Shown: positions 10,027 through 19,785, counted from the first letter of the stretch. The stretch is 64,000 nucleotides of DNA from Halomonas stenophila (GCF_014192275.1 NZ_JACHXR010000005.1:186001-250000); one strand, 5' to 3'. The notes: generated from the letters alone by a model not told the origin. A program made the numbers and translations.

Positions 10027-13000
10027 CTGATGTAAGTAGTTCCGAAAAGGAGTGTGAAACCAGCGGCCGTCATCCTGCGGATGATCTTGCGAACCTGAAC
10101 GTCGGGCTGTGCCGGCAGCGAAACGAGAACTTGCCCACCTTCGGAACGGGAGTCTTCTACACTCAAGCCCATGGCCCGTGCTTCCTCGAGGAGGAAGGAC
10201 AGCTCCTCCTCGTGACGGGCAGAAATGGCCTCAGCGGGGGACTTGGACGAAGTTGGCTTCTCATGCGATTGCGGAGTGGCCCTGAACGTGCTTTGGCGCA
10301 GCAGGGGCACCTCTACTACTTCCCGGGTAGCTTTTCTCGAGCTCGGAGCTTCCGAGGGCTCGTGGGGAGCAGTCGGAGTCGGAGGGGGTGGAGCTACTTT
10401 CCGAGCCGTTTTTCTCGCACTCGGGGGTGCTGGGGACTCGCGGGGGACCGTCGGCGCCGGAGAGGGGAACTCAAAGTCTTCGCCCATGTATACAGATAAC
10501 TTTTCTTTCCTGGACGGACTAGAAAGCTTTTTCAGGGCCTTTGACTCTATCTGTCGGATCCGTTCGCGGGTGACGTCGAATCCGCGCCCGACCTCCTCCA
10601 AGGTCATGGCCTCCTCTCCTTCAAGTCCGAAGCGAAGAGTAATGACCTTTTCAGATCGCTCATCGAGCTCTCTGATCATATATAGCAGAGTCGTCCTCAG
10701 GGAGGTAGCCTCAACAGCAAGAGCTGGATCTGAAGGCTTGGAATCAGGCAGGGACTCGAGCGGAGAGAGCCAAAGATCGTGGTTGGTATCGTCCAAGGAG
10801 GCTATGTCCGCAAAAGTATTCAAGAGAAACCTTACCTTATCCAGCGGAATACCTGTTCTACGGGATGTTTCTTTCTCAGCCTCTGGATGCCCTGTCCTAT
10901 CTTCAAATTCCTTTCGCTCGCGTAGGATTTTTCTAGCGTCAGCATGGAGATGCACGGGCACTCTAACGACCCGCTCCTTATCGGCGATCGCACGTGTGAT
11001 CTGCTGACGAATCCACCAAGTTGCATATGTAGAGAAGCGGAAGCCCTTGCGCCAGTCATATCGCTCGACGGCCTTCATGAGTCCAATATTACCTTCTTGC
11101 ACAAGATCGTCGAACGGTAACCCTGACCACCTGTATTTCTTGGCGATTGAGAAGGCTAGGCGTAGGTTTGAGAGGATCATTCGCTCTCGTGCGGTGGACT
11201 GACGCTGAAGCGCAAAGGCGAAGTCCGCGCCGTTTGAGTCTTCTTCTGTATTTTTAGCAAGTTCGATCAGAAAGTCTTGGGAAAGAGCGGCAGTGGCTAA
11301 GGAAGAGCGAATTCGTTGTGAATCGTTACCTAAGGATTTTGCTTCGGAGATTGCGGTAACGAATCTCGCTGCAGCCGGGTCTAGTTCGACGTATTCACTC
11401 TCGTCGTCCATCCTTACATCCACCAAGTTCGCCTCGCACTCTTCAGAGGGTTCGGGTCCGGAGCTGAACATCTCTACGTCGGCCTCTCCGCGGGCCACCC
11501 TGTCTGCGGCTTCGAACACGGATGCTAGACCCGAGGGCCAGCAAGAAAGAGCCTCCAGCGCGTCGGTGTTAGCCTCCTCTATTGTACGCGCCAATGAGAT
11601 CTCTTCTTCTGCATCAAGCAGTTTTCCCTTGAGACTCTTGACGTAGAACCGCAAGGGTTCATTCTTTCCTGAGGCGAGATCCTCCGCAAAATCGTAGGCT
11701 TCAGAAAGTTCGTATTCCTCGTCGATGGTTGGGTCGCCGAGAAATGGAGGTTCTCCCATATCAAGCACGTTGTCGATCACTGCTCCGAGATCACCTAGGA
11801 CGAATGTTAGAAGCCTCTCGGCTTCCTCGTCGTGCGAATTATCCTTCTTCAGGCAGGCCTTTGTCAGGGTATCTTCGGGTACTGAGCCCTCTCGAAGGGC
11901 TCGGAATAACAGATCGCGGAGGGCTCCATTCTTTCCGCTATTTCGGATAAATGGAGGGGCTCTGTTGGGAAGAAATAGGTCGATATCATCCCAGTCCTCG
12001 TCGCTGTCTATCGCCTTGTGTCTACCGATCGCCTCGTGCAGGACACGGATATCTTCAGCTACGGCCTTGTTACCCTCAGGGGCGACTGCCTCGGGTTCTT
12101 CCTCCCAGTCGTCCTCAAATCCGAAGTCAAGTGTATCAACATCTAGATCGATGGCATTAGAGGCCTCTTTCCCCTTGACGACAGACTCGTGGCTGACGAA
12201 CGGGCGATAATTCTTCGTGAGAACTTCATTGTCTCTAGGGCTAGTAGGCTCGACGGAGGCGTCCTGTTTCTCGATTTTTATGGTCGAACTCATGGAGGAC
12301 GGGCCGACGATGGCCGTCGACTCCACTGGTTCGTCGAGTCTCGAGTCACTAGTGCTGGGCGAAGCCCTTGGAACACGTGCCTCATTGGCTATGGTTTCGT
12401 CGCAATCGGAAGTGACAGCCTCGGACCCTACCTCACAGGAGTCTCCGAATCCGGGGTCGGGCGGCTCGTCACCTGGAGAAAGAGTGGCCGGGGGGGCGTC
12501 CACCTCGTCGACAGGTTCGGGTTTGACGAGCGGGAGAGGAGGCTTCGCGTAAACCTTATCTGACCCGTGAGTGGCAAGTGCTTCGGGGGTATCCTTGTAC
12601 TCGACTTTGAGTGCCAAAACTACCGGGCATGGTTCGGCGATCCCCCTCGGCACCTTCAACTCATCGAACCTCGATTCGCCTTCGCCAGACGCGGCTTCTA
12701 GAGAATGGGTCTCTTCATGTACTCTTTCGTCACTCTCGGGGGGGGGAGCCTCCGGCTCCTCCTCCCAATTATCCTCAAATCCGACGTTGATCGGCTGGGC
12801 AACTAGATCAAGGCTGTCGGAGGGCTCGTCTGCCTCGGTGAACGGTTTGAGTCGAGCATTTCTCGCGTTAACCTCATCTGCTTTCGGAGTGGTAGGTTCA
12901 GGTGCAATGGGGGCAGATTGTTCCTCAACTGTAAATGCTGAGCCCTCGGGGTAAGGTGCCGAGACGGCTGCTGCTTCTTCCACTCTATCGAGCATCGACT

Positions 13001-13394
13001 CCCTTTCTCCAGACGAGCCATCTTCCGCCGTTGGTTCATCAGCCATCTCTGTTGACGGGGCCTGGGCAGCCGAATCGACCTTATTCGTCACACGAAAGGC
13101 TTCCAATGACTCGCTCAGCAATGCGATGCATTCAGTACATCCCCCTTTTTTTGCGTGCTCCAAGGCGCTCTTTCCCTTGAGGTCAAGCAGCGTTGATCTT
13201 GCGCCAGCTGCCAAGAGCAAATGCACGACCCGTTTCTTCTTCCGGGCTGCGGCGAGCATCAAGGGTGTGGCTCCATTCTTGTCGCGTGCGTCGAGATCAT
13301 CACCCCGCTGTATGTGTAGTTTGACTGCTGTCTCGACGCCGGCGATCACCGCCACGCGGAGTAAAGGGTTCAGTTTCTTCACTGGCTCCTCCAT
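10023..13394 (-). CDS. Ankyrin-repeat / sigma-70 fusion protein
   Basis: A very unusual 1123-aa protein. Residues about 5-95 hold two to three ankyrin repeats ([20 protein letters not shown], then [20 protein letters not shown]). Residues about 100-480 are acidic and low complexity, with three spaced copies of a short acidic segment related to [17 protein letters not shown]. Residues about 590-960 are a complete RpoD-like module: region 1.2-like, region 2 ([50 protein letters not shown]), region 3, and region 4 helix-turn-helix ([20 protein letters not shown]). A Pro-rich linker and a small C-terminal alpha/beta domain follow. It is the first gene of the defence operon and is coupled to the MutL-like gene. 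It may drive the operon's own expression or sense phage transcription. Confidence 0.9.
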   Translation of the reverse strand: MEEPVKKLNPLLRVAVIAGVETAVKLHIQRGDDLDARDKNGATPLMLAAARKKKRVVHLLLAAGARSTLLDLKGKSALEHAKKGGCTECIALLSESLEAFRVTNKVDSAAQAPSTEMADEPTAEDGSSGERESMLDRVEEAAAVSAPYPEGSAFTVEEQSAPIAPEPTTPKADEVNARNARLKPFTEADEPSDSLDLVAQPINVGFEDNWEEEPEAPPPESDERVHEETHSLEAASGEGESRFDELKVPRGIAEPCPVVLALKVEYKDTPEALATHGSDKVYAKPPLPLVKPEPVDEVDAPPATLSPGDEPPDPGFGDSCEVGSEAVTSDCDETIANEARVPRASPSTSDSRLDEPVESTAIVGPSSMSSTIKIEKQDASVEPTSPRDNEVLTKNYRPFVSHESVVKGKEASNAIDLDVDTLDFGFEDDWEEEPEAVAPEGNKAVAEDIRVLHEAIGRHKAIDSDEDWDDIDLFLPNRAPPFIRNSGKNGALRDLLFRALREGSVPEDTLTKACLKKDNSHDEEAERLLTFVLGDLGAVIDNVLDMGEPPFLGDPTIDEEYELSEAYDFAEDLASGKNEPLRFYVKSLKGKLLDAEEEISLARTIEEANTDALEALSCWPSGLASVFEAADRVARGEADVEMFSSGPEPSEECEANLVDVRMDDESEYVELDPAAARFVTAISEAKSLGNDSQRIRSSLATAALSQDFLIELAKNTEEDSNGADFAFALQRQSTARERMILSNLRLAFSIAKKYRWSGLPFDDLVQEGNIGLMKAVERYDWRKGFRFSTYATWWIRQQITRAIADKERVVRVPVHLHADARKILRERKEFEDRTGHPEAEKETSRRTGIPLDKVRFLLNTFADIASLDDTNHDLWLSPLESLPDSKPSDPALAVEATSLRTTLLYMIRELDERSEKVITLRFGLEGEEAMTLEEVGRGFDVTRERIRQIESKALKKLSSPSRKEKLSVYMGEDFEFPSPAPTVPRESPAPPSARKTARKVAPPPPTPTAPHEPSEAPSSRKATREVVEVPLLRQSTFRATPQSHEKPTSSKSPAEAISARHEEELSFLLEEARAMGLSVEDSRSEGGQVLVSLPAQPDVQVRKIIRRMTAAGFTLLFGTTYIR

Positions 13395-13449
13395 GCTCCG
13401 AGCTCTTTCTGATAGGACGTATTACGGATGGCAGGAGTGCTCTCCGCCT

Positions 13450-13731
13450 CTATGAGGACGAGTGGATCATGTACCTATTTTCCGTTGTCCAGAGGGGAGC
13501 GTGGCGATCGTGGTGTGTTGGGAAGGCGGGCCCAGAGCCGCTGCTCACCCCATTGTGGATCATTTGGATTGCAAGATAGCTGCCAACCATGAGCTTGCGC
13601 ATTACAGCCCGAAGGGCAACCTTCGGATGGAGTTCACACTTGGTGATCTGGTCATCGAAGGCGGGGTAGGGGGCGGCTGCGATCAGATGCAACCGCCCAT
13701 GGGCGTGCTCTTTTGCTTTATAAATCAGCAT
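13450..13731 (-). pseudogene. Relic of an unidentified minus-strand gene (copy 1)
   Basis: Reading the minus strand gives about 60 residues clearly related to those at 14529-14729: both share the pattern EHA-G--H-I-A-P--AFD, then LH-VAL-A and an IHG-like end. The reading continues without matching beyond about residue 65. I do not recognise the family, and the opposite strand also shows some conservation, so even the coding strand is uncertain. Its presence in two diverged tandem copies argues that this was once a real gene. Confidence 0.45.
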
Positions 13732-13851
13732 TGATTCTCCCTGCGAGGATAATCTCTCTAGCTTTTATCGCTGTTATATCATCTTGGGAGAGTCTAGGTC
13801 ACACCTAGCAGGTGGCCTTCGGCTTGAGGCTCGAGACCCACGTTCATCCCC

Positions 13852-13953
13852 TATCGCCAGAGGATTCCCGCCGAACGCGTCACACGAGGCTGAGAGTGCC
13901 ATACGGGCCGACCTTGGAACCTGATCCGGGACAAGTCGGCGAGAGGAGGAGCG
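13852..13953 (+). other. Decayed TPP riboswitch (copy 1)
   Basis: The segment keeps the TPP (THI-box) landmarks GGCTGAGAGTGCC and GGAACCTGATCCGGG and ends in a purine-rich ribosome binding site before an ATG. The 3' half that should pair (GGTTCATGCCGGCGGAGGAA in the intact copy 993 bp downstream) is altered to GACAAGTCGGCGAGAGGA, disturbing the conserved helix. It precedes only a 33-codon remnant, so it is best read as a relic. Confidence 0.7.
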
Positions 13954-13955
13954 AC

Positions 13956-14054
13956 ATGGCGTATCTGACTTCTGCCGTACTCAACGCTGTAGAGCGTTGT
14001 TTTGCCCTTTTGGGACGGATTTCCCTGATGGGACGAGTGCCGCGGGGGCAATGA
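13956..14054 (+). pseudogene. 5' remnant of the symporter gene (copy 1)
   Basis: Starts MAYLTSAVLNAVERCFALLG and runs 32 codons to a stop; the intact gene at 14948 starts MPYLTSAVLGAALLCFTVLG. Identity fades after about 25 codons and no further part of the symporter is found before the second copy, so this is a truncated remnant, not a leader peptide chosen by design. The ribosome binding site AGGAGGAGCGAC is preserved. Confidence 0.75.
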
Positions 14055-14290
14055 CTCGGGTGTCTCACTCGTTCTGAGCACGGCGCTCCTCCAGCAACTC
14101 TAGCACCGGCTCCAACTGGCTCTCGTGCAGGATCAGCACGCTCTGGCCGTCCTCTCCCTCGGTGGGCACCACGATCGCGAACTCGCTCTAGATGGAATTC
14201 ATGGACCTCACGGAGGCCCTCGGGCGTCTCGCAACGGATCGAGCGGTAGGCGTCATCCTCGTCGTAGGTCAGGCGGTGGTAGACCTAGAA
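14055..14290 (-). pseudogene. Decayed ORF with in-frame stop and frameshift
   Basis: On the minus strand a convincing protein-like reading (VYHRLTYDEDDAYRSIRCET and later VVPTEGEDGQSVLILHESQL) is split by a TAG near 14288 and by a +1/-1 frameshift around 14190, then ends at a TGA near 14062. The amino-acid composition is that of a real small soluble protein, but I do not recognise the family. It lies between the two arms of the tandem duplication and belongs to the same scar. Confidence 0.5.
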
Positions 14291-14528
14291 GAAGGTGAAG
14301 AGGGTGAGCCCGCGGGGAGGCCAGCCAGTGGGCCGGGCTCTCTCGGGTCGCCCCGTCGATAGGCTGGCTGGCCCCGGAACTCGGCGATGCCTTTGCCAGG
14401 GCTCGGCCAACGAGGTGGCATCCCGGAGCAGCAGGGGGAGGGGGCGGCGGCCTGGTGGTAGCTCCCAGCGACGAGGCGCATGGAGGCGAGGACGTCCAGG
14501 CAATGGTTGCGGTGTCACAGCTCCCGGG

Positions 14529-14729
14529 GGCGAAGCCGCCGTTCTCCCAACCGTGGATCACCCGCAGGAGCAGCCGGCCATCTGCCATGGGCTGGCCGAC
14601 CAGCGCCTCGAGGGCTACCCGCAGGTGCAGCAGGCGTTCGCTGACCCGGTTGTCGAAGGCGGTGTGGGGCTCGGCGAATATCCGGTGCGGAAGCCCGAGG
14701 GCGTGTTCCCTGGCTTCGCAGCAGGGCAT
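14529..14729 (-). pseudogene. Relic of the unidentified minus-strand gene (copy 2)
   Basis: About 67 residues starting MPCCEAREHALGLPHRIF match the copy at 13450-13731. An open frame continues to 14253 but switches to low-complexity Pro/Ala-rich sequence after about residue 70, suggesting a frameshift; a neighbouring minus frame (14269-14481) looks more protein-like there. It has no recognisable domain. Probably the remains of the gene that once stood upstream of the riboswitch-symporter unit. Confidence 0.4.
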
Positions 14730-14838
14730 GGCGGTTTCCGGACGACTGGTCGTTCGAAATCGGACCCTGCTGTGTCATGCTGGTGTGCGAACGCGATATC
14801 GGCCGATATCGCGTTCACCAACACAATTCATTCACTGT

Positions 14839-14945
14839 CGCCAGGGGAGTCCCGCTCGCCCGGATATTGCATCCGGCGGGGGCTGAGAGAGCGCTCGGCG
14901 CTGACCCTGGAACCTGATCCGGTTCATGCCGGCGGAGGAAGCGCG
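14839..14945 (+). promoter_or_regulatory. TPP riboswitch (THI element)
   Basis: The leader contains the diagnostic TPP aptamer sequence order: a 5' stem strand CCAGGGGAGTCCC, the conserved GGGGCTGAGAG, then GACCCTGGAACCTGATCCGG and TTCATGCCGGCGGAGGAA, with the start codon two to five bases after the aptamer end. Because the aptamer abuts the ribosome binding site (GGAGGAAGCGCGAC), regulation is most likely at translation initiation, shutting off the symporter when thiamin pyrophosphate is plentiful. This supports a thiamin-related substrate for the gene at 14948. Confidence 0.93.
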
Positions 14946-14947
14946 AC

Positions 14948-16336
14948 ATGCCTTACCTGACGTCAGCCGTGCTTGGCGCGGCGCTGCTGTGTTTCACCGT
15001 GCTGGGCCTGCGGGCGCGGCGCGCCGACGGGCCCCTCGACGATTACGTCACCGCCCGCAACTCCCAGACGGCCTCGACCCTCGGCCTGTCCTTCCTGGCC
15101 TCCGGCATGGGCGCCTGGATCCTCTTCGCCCCGCCGGAGATCGGCGCCTTCGTGGGCCCCGTGGCCCTGGCCGGCTACGCCATCGGCTCGGCCCTGCCGT
15201 TCATCGTGCTGGGCCTGTTCGGGCCGGCCATCCGCCGGCGCCTGCCGGAGGGCCGCAGCATCGGCGAGTACGCCGAGGCCTGCTTCGGGGCCGGGGTGCG
15301 GCGCTGGGTGTCGCTGGTATCGATCCTCTACATGGCCTGCTTCCTGGCCGCCGAGCTCACCGCCATCGGTGCCATCACCGGGCTGCTCTCCGAGGTGCCG
15401 CCCGCGCTGGTGGTGTTCGGGGTGGCCCTGGCCACGCTGCTCTACACGGCGCTGGGCGGCCTGCGGGCGAGCCTCGCCACCGATCGCTGGCAGGCCTGGC
15501 TGCTGCTGGCGCTGCTGGCCGTGGTCGGCGGGGTGGCCCTGGTCCGCCTGCCGGCGCTGCCGGCGGAGGCCGCGATGCCGTCGATTCCCGCCGTCGATGC
15601 CCTGTCGGTGGCCCTGACCCTGGTGATCGCCGTCACCGCGGCGAACCTCTTCCACCAGGGCTACTGGCAACGGGTCTGGGCGGCCCGGGACGCCCGGGCG
15701 CTGGGCCGGGGCGCCTGGCTGGGCGGCGCCATGACCGTGCTGGTGGTGGCGGTGGTCGGCGGCCTCGGCATCCTCGCCGCCATGAGCGGGCTCGCGCTGG
15801 GCGAGCCGCCGATTCCCTTCTTCGCGCTGCTGGCCGGGGCGCCGGACTGGCTGGCGTTGCCGGCGCTGGTGCTGGCGGTGACCCTGGTCGCCTCCAGCGT
15901 GGATACCCTGCAGAACGGCATCGCCTCCCTGGTGGTGGCCGGCGCCGGCCGGCGGGGCCTGTCCCTGCCGGTGGCGCGCTGGGTCACGGTGGCGCTGATG
16001 GTGCCGGTGGTGGTCATCGCCCTGCAGGGGCTCTCGGTGCTGCGGCTGTTCCTGATCGCCGACCTGCTGTGCGCCGCCATCGTGGTGCCGGTGCTGCTGG
16101 GCCTGTGGCCGCGGATGAGCGCCGCCGCGGCCCTGGCCGGCGGCGTGGCCGGCCTCGCCGGGGCCGTGCTGCCGGGCTGGCTGGCCAGCGGCAGCCTCGT
16201 GGCGGGCCTGCTGGCGGCGAGCTTCCCCGGCGGCGTGCCGACGCTGCCGCCCTTCCTCGGGGCGCTGCTCGCCTCCACCCTGGTCGGCCTGCTGGTGGCC
16301 TGGTGGCGACCGGCCAGGGCGCCGCATACCGTCTGA
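14948..16336 (+). CDS. SSS-family symporter under TPP control (putative thiamin-precursor importer)
   Basis: A 462-aa integral membrane protein with about 12-13 predicted transmembrane segments and the solute:sodium symporter layout (N-terminal SFLASGMGAWILFAPPEIGA, central LGGLRASLATDRWQAWLLL typical of the family). The upstream TPP riboswitch indicates a thiamin-pathway substrate; the riboswitch-linked sodium symporter family called ThiV was predicted to carry the pyrimidine precursor, and this is the most likely match. Another thiamin-like substrate cannot be excluded. It is followed by ilvD after about 70 bp but need not be co-transcribed with it. Its start region is duplicated upstream as a relic. 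Confidence 0.82.
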   Translation: MPYLTSAVLGAALLCFTVLGLRARRADGPLDDYVTARNSQTASTLGLSFLASGMGAWILFAPPEIGAFVGPVALAGYAIGSALPFIVLGLFGPAIRRRLPEGRSIGEYAEACFGAGVRRWVSLVSILYMACFLAAELTAIGAITGLLSEVPPALVVFGVALATLLYTALGGLRASLATDRWQAWLLLALLAVVGGVALVRLPALPAEAAMPSIPAVDALSVALTLVIAVTAANLFHQGYWQRVWAARDARALGRGAWLGGAMTVLVVAVVGGLGILAAMSGLALGEPPIPFFALLAGAPDWLALPALVLAVTLVASSVDTLQNGIASLVVAGAGRRGLSLPVARWVTVALMVPVVVIALQGLSVLRLFLIADLLCAAIVVPVLLGLWPRMSAAAALAGGVAGLAGAVLPGWLASGSLVAGLLAASFPGGVPTLPPFLGALLASTLVGLLVAWWRPARAPHTV

Positions 16337-16405
16337 ACGGTTGCCAGGCCGGGGGATGACGGCCACCCTCTGAAGGTCACCCGACCGAACAGAGGATGTC
16401 TCGCC

Positions 16406-18094
16406 ATGAGCGATACGCCACAGGATCCGCGCCGCCGCCATTCCGCCCCGGTGGTGGATGGCGTCGGCAAGTCGGCCAGCCGCGCCATGCTGCGCGCGGT
16501 GGGCTTCACCGATGCCGACTTCGCCAAGCCCCAGGTGGGCATCGCCTCCACCTGGAGCCGCGTCACCCCCTGCAACAGCCATATCCATGAGCTCGCCGAG
16601 CAGGCCAGCGCCGGCGCCGATGCGGCCGGCGGCAAGGGCGTGATCTTCAATACCATCACCATCTCCGACGGCATCGCCAACGGCACCGAGGGCATGAAGT
16701 ACTCGCTGGTGTCCCGGGAGGTGATCGCCGATTCCATCGAGACGGTGGCCGGCTGCGAGGGCTTCGACGGCCTGGTGGCCATCGGCGGCTGCGACAAGAA
16801 CATGCCCGGCTGCCTGATCGGCCTGGCGCGGCTCGACCGGCCCAGCGTCTTCGTCTACGGCGGCACCATCCTGCCCGGCGAGGGACACACCGACATCGTC
16901 TCGGTGTTCGAGGCCATGGGCGCCCACAGTCGTGGCGATCTCGACCTGATCGAGGTCAGGCAGATCGAGGAGACGGCGATCCCCGGTCCCGGCGCCTGCG
17001 GTGGCATGTATACCGCCAACACCATGGCCTCGGCCATCGAGGCCCTGGGCATGAGCCTGCCCGGCAGCTCGGCGCAGAATGCCGTGTCCCGGGCCAAGCA
17101 CGATGACAGCCGGGCGGCGGGGGAGGCGGTGCTGACGCTGCTCGAGCGCGACATCAAGCCCTCGGACATCATGACCCGCGAGGCCTTCGAGAACGCCATC
17201 ACCATGGTCATCGCCCTGGGCGGCTCCACCAATGCGGTGCTGCACCTGATCGCCATGGCCGATGCGGTGGACGTGCCGCTCGCCCTCGGCGACTTCACCG
17301 AGATCGGGCGGCGGGTGCCGGTGCTCGCCGACCTGCGGCCCAGTGGCCAGTACATGATGAGCGAACTGGTCGAGATCGGCGGCATCCAGCCGCTGATGAA
17401 GACCCTGCTCGAGGCGGGGCTGCTGCATGGCGACTGCCTGACCGTGACCGGGCGGACCCTGGCGGAGAACCTGGCGGGCGTCGCGCCCTATCCCGAGGGC
17501 CAGACGATCATCGCCCCCCTCGAGGCGCCACTGAAGGCCGAGAGCCACCTGCGCATCCTGCACGGCAACCTGGCCCCGCAGGGCGCGGTGGCCAAGATCA
17601 CCGGCAAGGAGGGCATCCGCTTCTCCGGCACGGCCCGGGTGTTCGGCTCCGAGGAGGAGGCCCAGGCGCGCATCAACGATGGCAGCGTGGTGGCCGGCGA
17701 GGTGGTGGTGATCCGCTATGAGGGCCCCCGCGGCGGGCCCGGCATGCGCGAGATGCTTACCCCCACCTCGGCGATCATGGGCCGCGGGCTCGGCAGCGAG
17801 GTGGCGCTGATCACCGACGGTCGCTTCTCCGGTGGCAGCCACGGCTTCGTGGTCGGCCATGTCACCCCCGAGGCCTTCGACGGCGGACCCCTGGCGCTGG
17901 TCGAGAACGGCGACACCATCACCATCGATGCCGAGACCGACACCCTCGAGGTGGCCCTCGACGATGCCGAGCTCGCGCGGCGCCGGGCCGCCTGGCAGCC
18001 GCCGGCGCCGCGCTATACCCGCGGGGTGCTGGCCAAGTACGCCCGCACGGTCAGTTCCGCCTCCACGGGGGCGGTGACCGACCGGCCGGTCTAG
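16406..18094 (+). CDS. ilvD: Dihydroxy-acid dehydratase
   Basis: Dehydrates 2,3-dihydroxy-3-methylbutanoate or -pentanoate to the 2-oxo acids, the third step of valine and isoleucine synthesis, in the cytoplasm. The 562-aa protein shows the IlvD/Edd Fe-S signatures: Cys in [21 protein letters not shown] (about residues 130-139) and [15 protein letters not shown] (about residues 200-210), as well as [17 protein letters not shown] near the C-terminus. The length matches the shorter IlvD class rather than the 610-aa E. coli type. A good ribosome binding site (AGAGGATGTCTCGCC) precedes the start. The downstream lipoprotein begins five bases after the stop and probably shares the transcript. Confidence 0.95.
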   Translation: MSDTPQDPRRRHSAPVVDGVGKSASRAMLRAVGFTDADFAKPQVGIASTWSRVTPCNSHIHELAEQASAGADAAGGKGVIFNTITISDGIANGTEGMKYSLVSREVIADSIETVAGCEGFDGLVAIGGCDKNMPGCLIGLARLDRPSVFVYGGTILPGEGHTDIVSVFEAMGAHSRGDLDLIEVRQIEETAIPGPGACGGMYTANTMASAIEALGMSLPGSSAQNAVSRAKHDDSRAAGEAVLTLLERDIKPSDIMTREAFENAITMVIALGGSTNAVLHLIAMADAVDVPLALGDFTEIGRRVPVLADLRPSGQYMMSELVEIGGIQPLMKTLLEAGLLHGDCLTVTGRTLAENLAGVAPYPEGQTIIAPLEAPLKAESHLRILHGNLAPQGAVAKITGKEGIRFSGTARVFGSEEEAQARINDGSVVAGEVVVIRYEGPRGGPGMREMLTPTSAIMGRGLGSEVALITDGRFSGGSHGFVVGHVTPEAFDGGPLALVENGDTITIDAETDTLEVALDDAELARRRAAWQPPAPRYTRGVLAKYARTVSSASTGAVTDRPV

Positions 18095-18098
18095 CCCC

Positions 18099-19646
18099 AT
18101 GCACCGGGCCCGTGCCGCCGGGCGCGCGACCCGGCCGGCGCTGCTGCTGGCGCTGCTGCTGCTCGCGGGCTGCGCCAGCGCCCCGGCCTGGCGGGAGGCC
18201 TCCCCGCCCGACCGGCGGCACTGCCTGGCCCTGCTCACCGCCTTCGACGCCGCGGTGGCCGAGGCGGGCGTCGTCGATGCCGGCCGGGCCCGGGTCGCCG
18301 GCTTCCCCTACCTGCGCACCGACCGCCTGCTGGCGAGCTTCGCCCCGACACTGCGCCATCATCCCGAGGCTTCGCGCTATGTCGCCTGGCTCGGGCGGAT
18401 GCGGCGGGGCGATGCCGAGGCGCGCCAGATCGAGGCCGCCAACCTGCCGGCCCCGGCGCGCCGCCGCCTGGCCCGGCGCACCGGTGGCGAGGCGCCGGCC
18501 GCGGCGGCCAACGCCTGCGCCGACCGGCTGCTGGCCGAGGAACTGCTGGGGGCGGAGGATGGCCCGGCCAGGGCGGCGCTGCGCGAGGCGGTGGTCGCGC
18601 CCGATCACTATGTGGATACCTGGCGGGTGCTGGGGGGCTATCCCCTCACGCGGGTCGGGCTGTCCCTGGGCTATGGGCGCTGGCGGGACGACTACCTGGC
18701 AGGCTTCGACGCGCCCTTCCCGGGGCGGGGCCAGGCGCGGCGCTACGCGCCCGCGCTGCCGGAGGGGCCGCCCCTGGACGGTGAGGCCGCCGCCCGGCTG
18801 GTGCGCGAGGCCCCGCGCGGCCCCCTGGGGTTGGTCGATCTCGACGACGAGACCCTGCGGCGCCTGGCGGCGTACCACGCGCCGGTATTCGCCATCGAGA
18901 CCCGGGGCCATGACGACCGTCTCGGCGCCCCCTACTGGCGGCGGGGCCCGGCGCGGCCGTTGCCGGCGGTGGACACCAACCGGCCGGTGGCCGACGTGCG
19001 CCTCGCCCATACCCGCTTCGGGGGACGGGTCCTGCCGCAGCTCGTCTATACGGTGTGGTTTCCGGCTAGGACCCGGCTTGGGGCCTTCGACATCCTCGGC
19101 GGCCGCCTGGACGGGGTGGTATGGCGGGTGACCCTGGGGCCCGATGGCCGGCCGCTGATCCATGACAGCATCCACGCCTGCGGCTGCTATCACCTGTTCT
19201 TCCCGGTGCCGCCGCTGCGCCGGGTGCCGGTGGCGGCGGATCACGACCTGCGCGAGGCACCGCTGACGCCGGCGTACACGCCGCCGCGGGCCGCGGGGCA
19301 GCGGCTGGCGCTGCAGCTGGCGGCGGTCAGCCACTACCTGGTCGGTCTGGACACGGTCGATGACGCCATCAGTGCCGACGCCGGCTATGCCCTGCGCTTG
19401 ACCCGCTCACCGCCGCGCTACGGGCGCCGCTCCCTGGTGCTGCCGGACGGCGGGCGACGCAGCCTGTTCGGGCCCGAGGGCATCGTGGCGGGGACCGAGC
19501 GCCTCGAGCGCTTCCTGCTGTGGCCCGCGGGGATCCGCAGCCCCGGAGCCATGCGCCAGTGGGGCACCCATGCCACGGTGTTCGTCGGCCGGCGCCACTT
19601 CGACGACCCCTTCCTGTTCGAGGAGGCCTTCGAGTGGCCTCGCTGA
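18099..19646 (+). CDS. Large lipoprotein of unknown function
   Basis: A 515-aa product with an N-terminal basic region, hydrophobic stretch and lipobox LLAGCAS (Cys at about residue 24), so it should be lipidated and anchored to a membrane facing the periplasm. The rest is predicted soluble, rich in Arg, Pro and aromatic residues, with VDTNRPVADVRLAHTRFGG and IHDSIHACGCYHLFFPVPP as the most distinctive stretches. I see no HExxH or other enzymatic signature and cannot name the family. It starts five bases after ilvD, which implies co-transcription but no obvious functional link. Confidence 0.8.
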   Translation: MHRARAAGRATRPALLLALLLLAGCASAPAWREASPPDRRHCLALLTAFDAAVAEAGVVDAGRARVAGFPYLRTDRLLASFAPTLRHHPEASRYVAWLGRMRRGDAEARQIEAANLPAPARRRLARRTGGEAPAAAANACADRLLAEELLGAEDGPARAALREAVVAPDHYVDTWRVLGGYPLTRVGLSLGYGRWRDDYLAGFDAPFPGRGQARRYAPALPEGPPLDGEAAARLVREAPRGPLGLVDLDDETLRRLAAYHAPVFAIETRGHDDRLGAPYWRRGPARPLPAVDTNRPVADVRLAHTRFGGRVLPQLVYTVWFPARTRLGAFDILGGRLDGVVWRVTLGPDGRPLIHDSIHACGCYHLFFPVPPLRRVPVAADHDLREAPLTPAYTPPRAAGQRLALQLAAVSHYLVGLDTVDDAISADAGYALRLTRSPPRYGRRSLVLPDGGRRSLFGPEGIVAGTERLERFLLWPAGIRSPGAMRQWGTHATVFVGRRHFDDPFLFEEAFEWPR

Positions 19647-19785
19647 CGCGCCGTCCCTGGCGTGTGGCGAGCGTGCTGGTGGCGATGCCCACTGGCAGGC
19701 CGCCCGCGTCAGGAAGCATGGACGTAATCGCATCGCCTTTGAACTAGCCTTGTGGAAAGCCCTTCGTTGCCCAAGAGGAGGCGAT

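Larger units (their letters stand above)
13450..14947. repeat. Diverged tandem duplication, about 992-bp period
   Basis: Two copies of the same three-part segment lie head to tail. Copy 1: minus-strand gene fragment (13450-13731), riboswitch relic (13852-13953), symporter start (ATG 13956). Copy 2: related minus-strand fragment (14529-14729), riboswitch (14839-14945), symporter start (ATG 14948). Landmark offsets are 998 bp at a shared TCGAAGGCGG, 993 bp at TGAGAG and 992 bp at the start codons, so the arrangement is collinear. Copy 1 is decayed and less GC-rich; copy 2 keeps an intact symporter. The scar lies exactly at the edge of the low-GC defence island. Confidence 0.75.

Noticed and set aside
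10023..13394. Second housekeeping sigma factor (rpoD)
   Set aside because: The sigma module is embedded in a much larger fusion and the gene is coupled to defence genes in a low-GC island.
14926..16359. 477-aa plus-strand frame overlapping the symporter gene
   Set aside because: Arg/Gly/Ala/Pro-rich shadow; the other frame gives a recognisable membrane protein behind the riboswitch.
14963..18238. 1091-aa open frame on the minus strand across the symporter and ilvD
   Set aside because: It is an antisense shadow in very GC-rich DNA; it is low complexity (Gly, His, Gln, Arg rich) and opposes two well-supported genes.
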